64,000 nucleotides of DNA from Nonomuraea glycinis (GTDB lineage Bacteria; Actinomycetota; Actinomycetes; Streptosporangiales; Streptosporangiaceae): NCBI RefSeq assembly GCF_014646515.1, contig NZ_BMNK01000006.1, positions 310,001 through 374,000 of the forward strand. Direction: 5' to 3'. The first letter of the stretch is position 1, and every line of letters starts with the position of its first letter. Positions 62,092 to 64,000 of this stretch are shown here, piece after piece. Under the pieces are notes generated by a model. That model did no database searches and was not told the DNA's origin. It worked only from the letters and a program-made list of their open reading frames with translations. Position numbers and translations under genes: made by a program.

Positions 62092-63084
62092 ATGAAGCGG
62101 GAAATAGTGTGGCGGGTGGCTGCCTCCCGGATGATTCCCTGCGCACTCGCCCTGGCGACACTCACGCTCAGCGCGTGCACCTCGACGGGCCCGACCCTGA
62201 CCGGCGGCGAGCCCAAGGCGAGCGGCGTCGCCGGAGGCGGCGACCCCGGCACCTCGGTGGAGCAGAGCCCCACGCCGAGCGCGCTGACCGCCGAGGCGTA
62301 CAAGACCGAGCTCGCCACCAGGCAGAAGAGCATGAGCGGCGCGATCAAGTCGATGGTGGCCGCGCGTACCGTCAAGACCTTGGACCAGCGGGTGGAACGG
62401 ACCAGGAAGGCGCTCGACGGCGCCGCCACCGAGCTCGCCGCGCTGGCGCCGCCGCCCGAGGTCCAGGCCCAGCACGACGCCTACGTCGCCAGCCTGCGCC
62501 AGGTGGCGGGCGATCTCGACGCGACCGCGGTCAAGGTCGGCGCCTTCGACCTGTGCACCCCGCCCGCCGTGCTCGCCGACCTCGGCGGCTCGCTGTCCGA
62601 GCTCGACAAGACGGGCGAGGCGCTGCAGGCGGCCGGCGACTATCCGGCCGACATCGTGTCGGTGAAGGCGGGCAAGAAGCAGACCAGGCGGCTGAGCAAC
62701 GGCACCTTCCTGCGCAAGAGCGGCCTGGGCGGGCGCAGCTTCCTGCAGATCCACAACGGCGGCAGCCGCGACGCGGTCATCAACGTGATGCGCGGCAAGT
62801 CGAAAGTGCTCAGCGTGTACGTGCGCAGGAAGGCCAAGTTCAAGATCAACAACGTCAGCGACGGCACCTACCGGGTCTACTTCACCCACGGCGTCGACTG
62901 GGACCGCAAGGGGGGCGCCTTCAACCGCGAATGCAGCTTCCAGCGGTTTCAGAAGTCCGTGAAGTTCAAGACGACGATCACCGCCACGCAGATCCGCTGG
63001 ACCGACTGGCGCATCACCCTGCACGCGATCACCGGCGGCAACGCCCGCACCTCACCGGTCGACCCCGACGACTTCCCCGGCTGA
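62092..63084 (+). CDS. Predicted lipoprotein, unknown function
   Basis: 330 residues. N-terminal signal (MKREIVWRVAASRMIPCALALATLTLSAC as a landmark) ends in the lipobox LSAC, so Cys29 would be lipidated. Then a flexible Gly/Pro/Thr stretch, a helical coiled region (residues about 65-150) and a beta-rich C-terminus with two cysteines (one in RECSF). Outside-facing, membrane-anchored; function unknown. Confidence 0.85.
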   Translation: MKREIVWRVAASRMIPCALALATLTLSACTSTGPTLTGGEPKASGVAGGGDPGTSVEQSPTPSALTAEAYKTELATRQKSMSGAIKSMVAARTVKTLDQRVERTRKALDGAATELAALAPPPEVQAQHDAYVASLRQVAGDLDATAVKVGAFDLCTPPAVLADLGGSLSELDKTGEALQAAGDYPADIVSVKAGKKQTRRLSNGTFLRKSGLGGRSFLQIHNGGSRDAVINVMRGKSKVLSVYVRRKAKFKINNVSDGTYRVYFTHGVDWDRKGGAFNRECSFQRFQKSVKFKTTITATQIRWTDWRITLHAITGGNARTSPVDPDDFPG

Positions 63085-63140
63085 GCCGGCCGTACGAAGG
63101 CTGAGCCGGCCGTAATCCTCGGCTGAGCCGGCCGTACGAA
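63079..63140. repeat. 20-22-bp tandem repeat, 3 units, after lipoprotein gene
   Basis: GGCTGAGCCGGCCGTA three times, followed by CGAA, ATCCTC and CGAA. The first unit contains the lipoprotein stop codon. Confidence 0.9.
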
Positions 63141-63179
63141 CCGGGCCGCGCACCAGGGGCGCGCGGCCGGCTCGCTCGA

Positions 63180-63443
63180 TCAGGTCGAGAACAGCTGGTT
63201 GACCCAGCTGCGCTGGCGCTTGTGACCGTAGTGGCCGCCGTGGCCGCCATGGTGCTGAGGGGCTCCCCACGCCGGGCCGGGCGCGGGAGGCGGGGGAGTG
63301 GCGTGGTAGGCCGACTCCATCCGGGACAGCGTCTCGAGCTCGCCGTAGTCCAGGAAGATTCCCCGGCAGCCGTCACACTGCTCGATGTGGACGCCGTTGC
63401 GCTCATATGTCCGCATGTTTCCGCGGCACTTCGGGCACTGCAT
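63180..63443 (-). CDS. Small zinc-ribbon protein (zf-TFIIB type)
   Basis: 87 residues. Two Cys pairs: CPKC (3-6) and CDGC (23-26) with FLDYGELETL following, the zf-TFIIB pattern. The C-terminus is rich in Pro, Gly and His (HHGGHGGHYGH) and may bind metal. Function unknown. Confidence 0.85.
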   Translation of the reverse strand: MQCPKCRGNMRTYERNGVHIEQCDGCRGIFLDYGELETLSRMESAYHATPPPPAPGPAWGAPQHHGGHGGHYGHKRQRSWVNQLFST

Positions 63444-63499
63444 CTAGTCGGTCTCCTCGGCCTCGTGGTGTTGAGCAAAACCTACCGCGCGCAACGCCG

Positions 63500-64000
63500 T
63501 CATGCTCTGACGATTCTGTTGCACGATTCGACCAACGAATGCTCGACCTCGTCCAGTTCCCGGCTCTCGCGGGCGGCGTTGACCACCGCCACCGCGGCCA
63601 GTTGCACGGTCAGCGCCCTGGCGGGCAGGTCGAGGCGCTGCCACGGGTCCTGACCGGCGCCCAGCGCGGGCCCGCCGGAGGCTTGGTAAGCGCCCAGAAA
63701 GCGATCCCAGACGGCAGGTTCGAGTAACCCCGCGGCGTACCAGGCGGCCGGTCTGGCAAGGTCCCAGGCCGGGTCGCCCACGCCGAGGTCGTCCACGTCG
63801 ATGAGCAGCCAGCGGTCCCGCCGGACGAGCTGGCCCAGGTGCCAGTCGCCATGGGTCGCCAGGGCCGGGAGCCGCTCCGGGGCGGGCAACTCCGCGAACG
63901 CCCGCCGTACGAGCTGCTCGACGGGGCCGTCGCCGGTCATGCGCCGCACCGCGCGGGCCGCCCGGGCGGGACCACCCGCGGGAGGCAGCGCCGGCAGCAG
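63500..64000 (-). CDS. APH-family phosphotransferase, N-terminus cut by window
   Basis: The frame runs to the window edge, so the start is beyond 64000; the ATG at 63949 is internal. The catalytic loop THGDWHLGQLV and the metal motif IDVDDLGVGDPAWDLARPAAWYA (landmarks) show an aminoglycoside phosphotransferase/choline kinase-like fold. The substrate need not be an aminoglycoside. Confidence 0.88.
   Translation of the reverse strand: MLPALPPAGGPARAARAVRRMTGDGPVEQLVRRAFAELPAPERLPALATHGDWHLGQLVRRDRWLLIDVDDLGVGDPAWDLARPAAWYAAGLLEPAVWDRFLGAYQASGGPALGAGQDPWQRLDLPARALTVQLAAVAVVNAARESRELDEVEHSLVESCNRIVRA

Overview
The window is high-GC DNA (about 70% by eye) with GTG starts, ATGA/GTGA gene overlaps and actinobacterial families: DUF5753 Scr1-type XRE regulators, a BTAD-regulator remnant, DinB-like mycothiol-type enzymes, mutA/mutB/meaB and Scr/RsbW-like ATPases. 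It most resembles a Streptosporangiales-type actinomycete chromosome; that placement is inference, since no rRNA or phylogenetic marker was examined.

Layout. 1-6158: the end of a TetR regulator, then a MacB/FtsX-type ABC exporter and a NarL/DesR-type two-component system, with matching inverted-repeat operators before the transporter and before the kinase. 6326-36794: a roughly 30 kb CRISPR-Cas island with five arrays (about 65 repeats and 60 spacers), a complete type I-B operon (cas6-cas8-cas7-cas5-cas3-cas4-cas1-cas2, minus strand), and a plus-strand type III operon. The type III operon looks like the multi-fusion III-Dv (III-D2) architecture: Cas10, Cas7-Cas5-Cas11 fusion, Cas7-2x fusion, Csx19 and Cas7 with a large insertion. 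Three putative cyclic-oligonucleotide-responsive proteins accompany it: a PD-(D/E)XK-SAVED nuclease between arrays 1 and 2, a two-helix membrane SAVED protein overlapping cas10, and a large CARF-like protein with a HEPN-like motif after the complex genes. Arrays 4 and 5 bracket three ordinary regulatory genes: an RsbW-like ATPase, an XRE/TPR-type regulator and a GNAT acetyltransferase.

36856-64000 is ordinary chromosome: a decayed BTAD regulator, a PAP2-like membrane protein, a DUF427 protein, a GntR/YtrA-type regulator with its ABC transporter under a large palindromic operator, a three-peptidase operon, a SWIM/AAA+ group, mtnA followed directly by a tnpB-only IS200/IS605-like element, a peptidoglycan amidase, the methylmalonyl-CoA mutase operon mutA-mutB-meaB, a DUF5753 regulator, a long-chain acyl-CoA synthetase, a lipoprotein, a zinc-ribbon protein and a partial APH-family kinase.

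How the island probably works (inference). The arrays share one repeat type and related leaders, and only one Cas6 and one Cas1/2/4 set are present, so both effector complexes probably use the same crRNA pool. On RNA recognition the III-D Cas10, which has GGDD but no HD domain, would make cyclic oligoadenylate. That would activate the two SAVED proteins and the CARF protein, giving separate DNA, membrane and possibly RNA outputs. All five leaders carry the same long palindrome at a nearly fixed distance from the first repeat, which I regard as the least explained feature here. Short GC-rich tandem repeats also recur inside and just after many genes.
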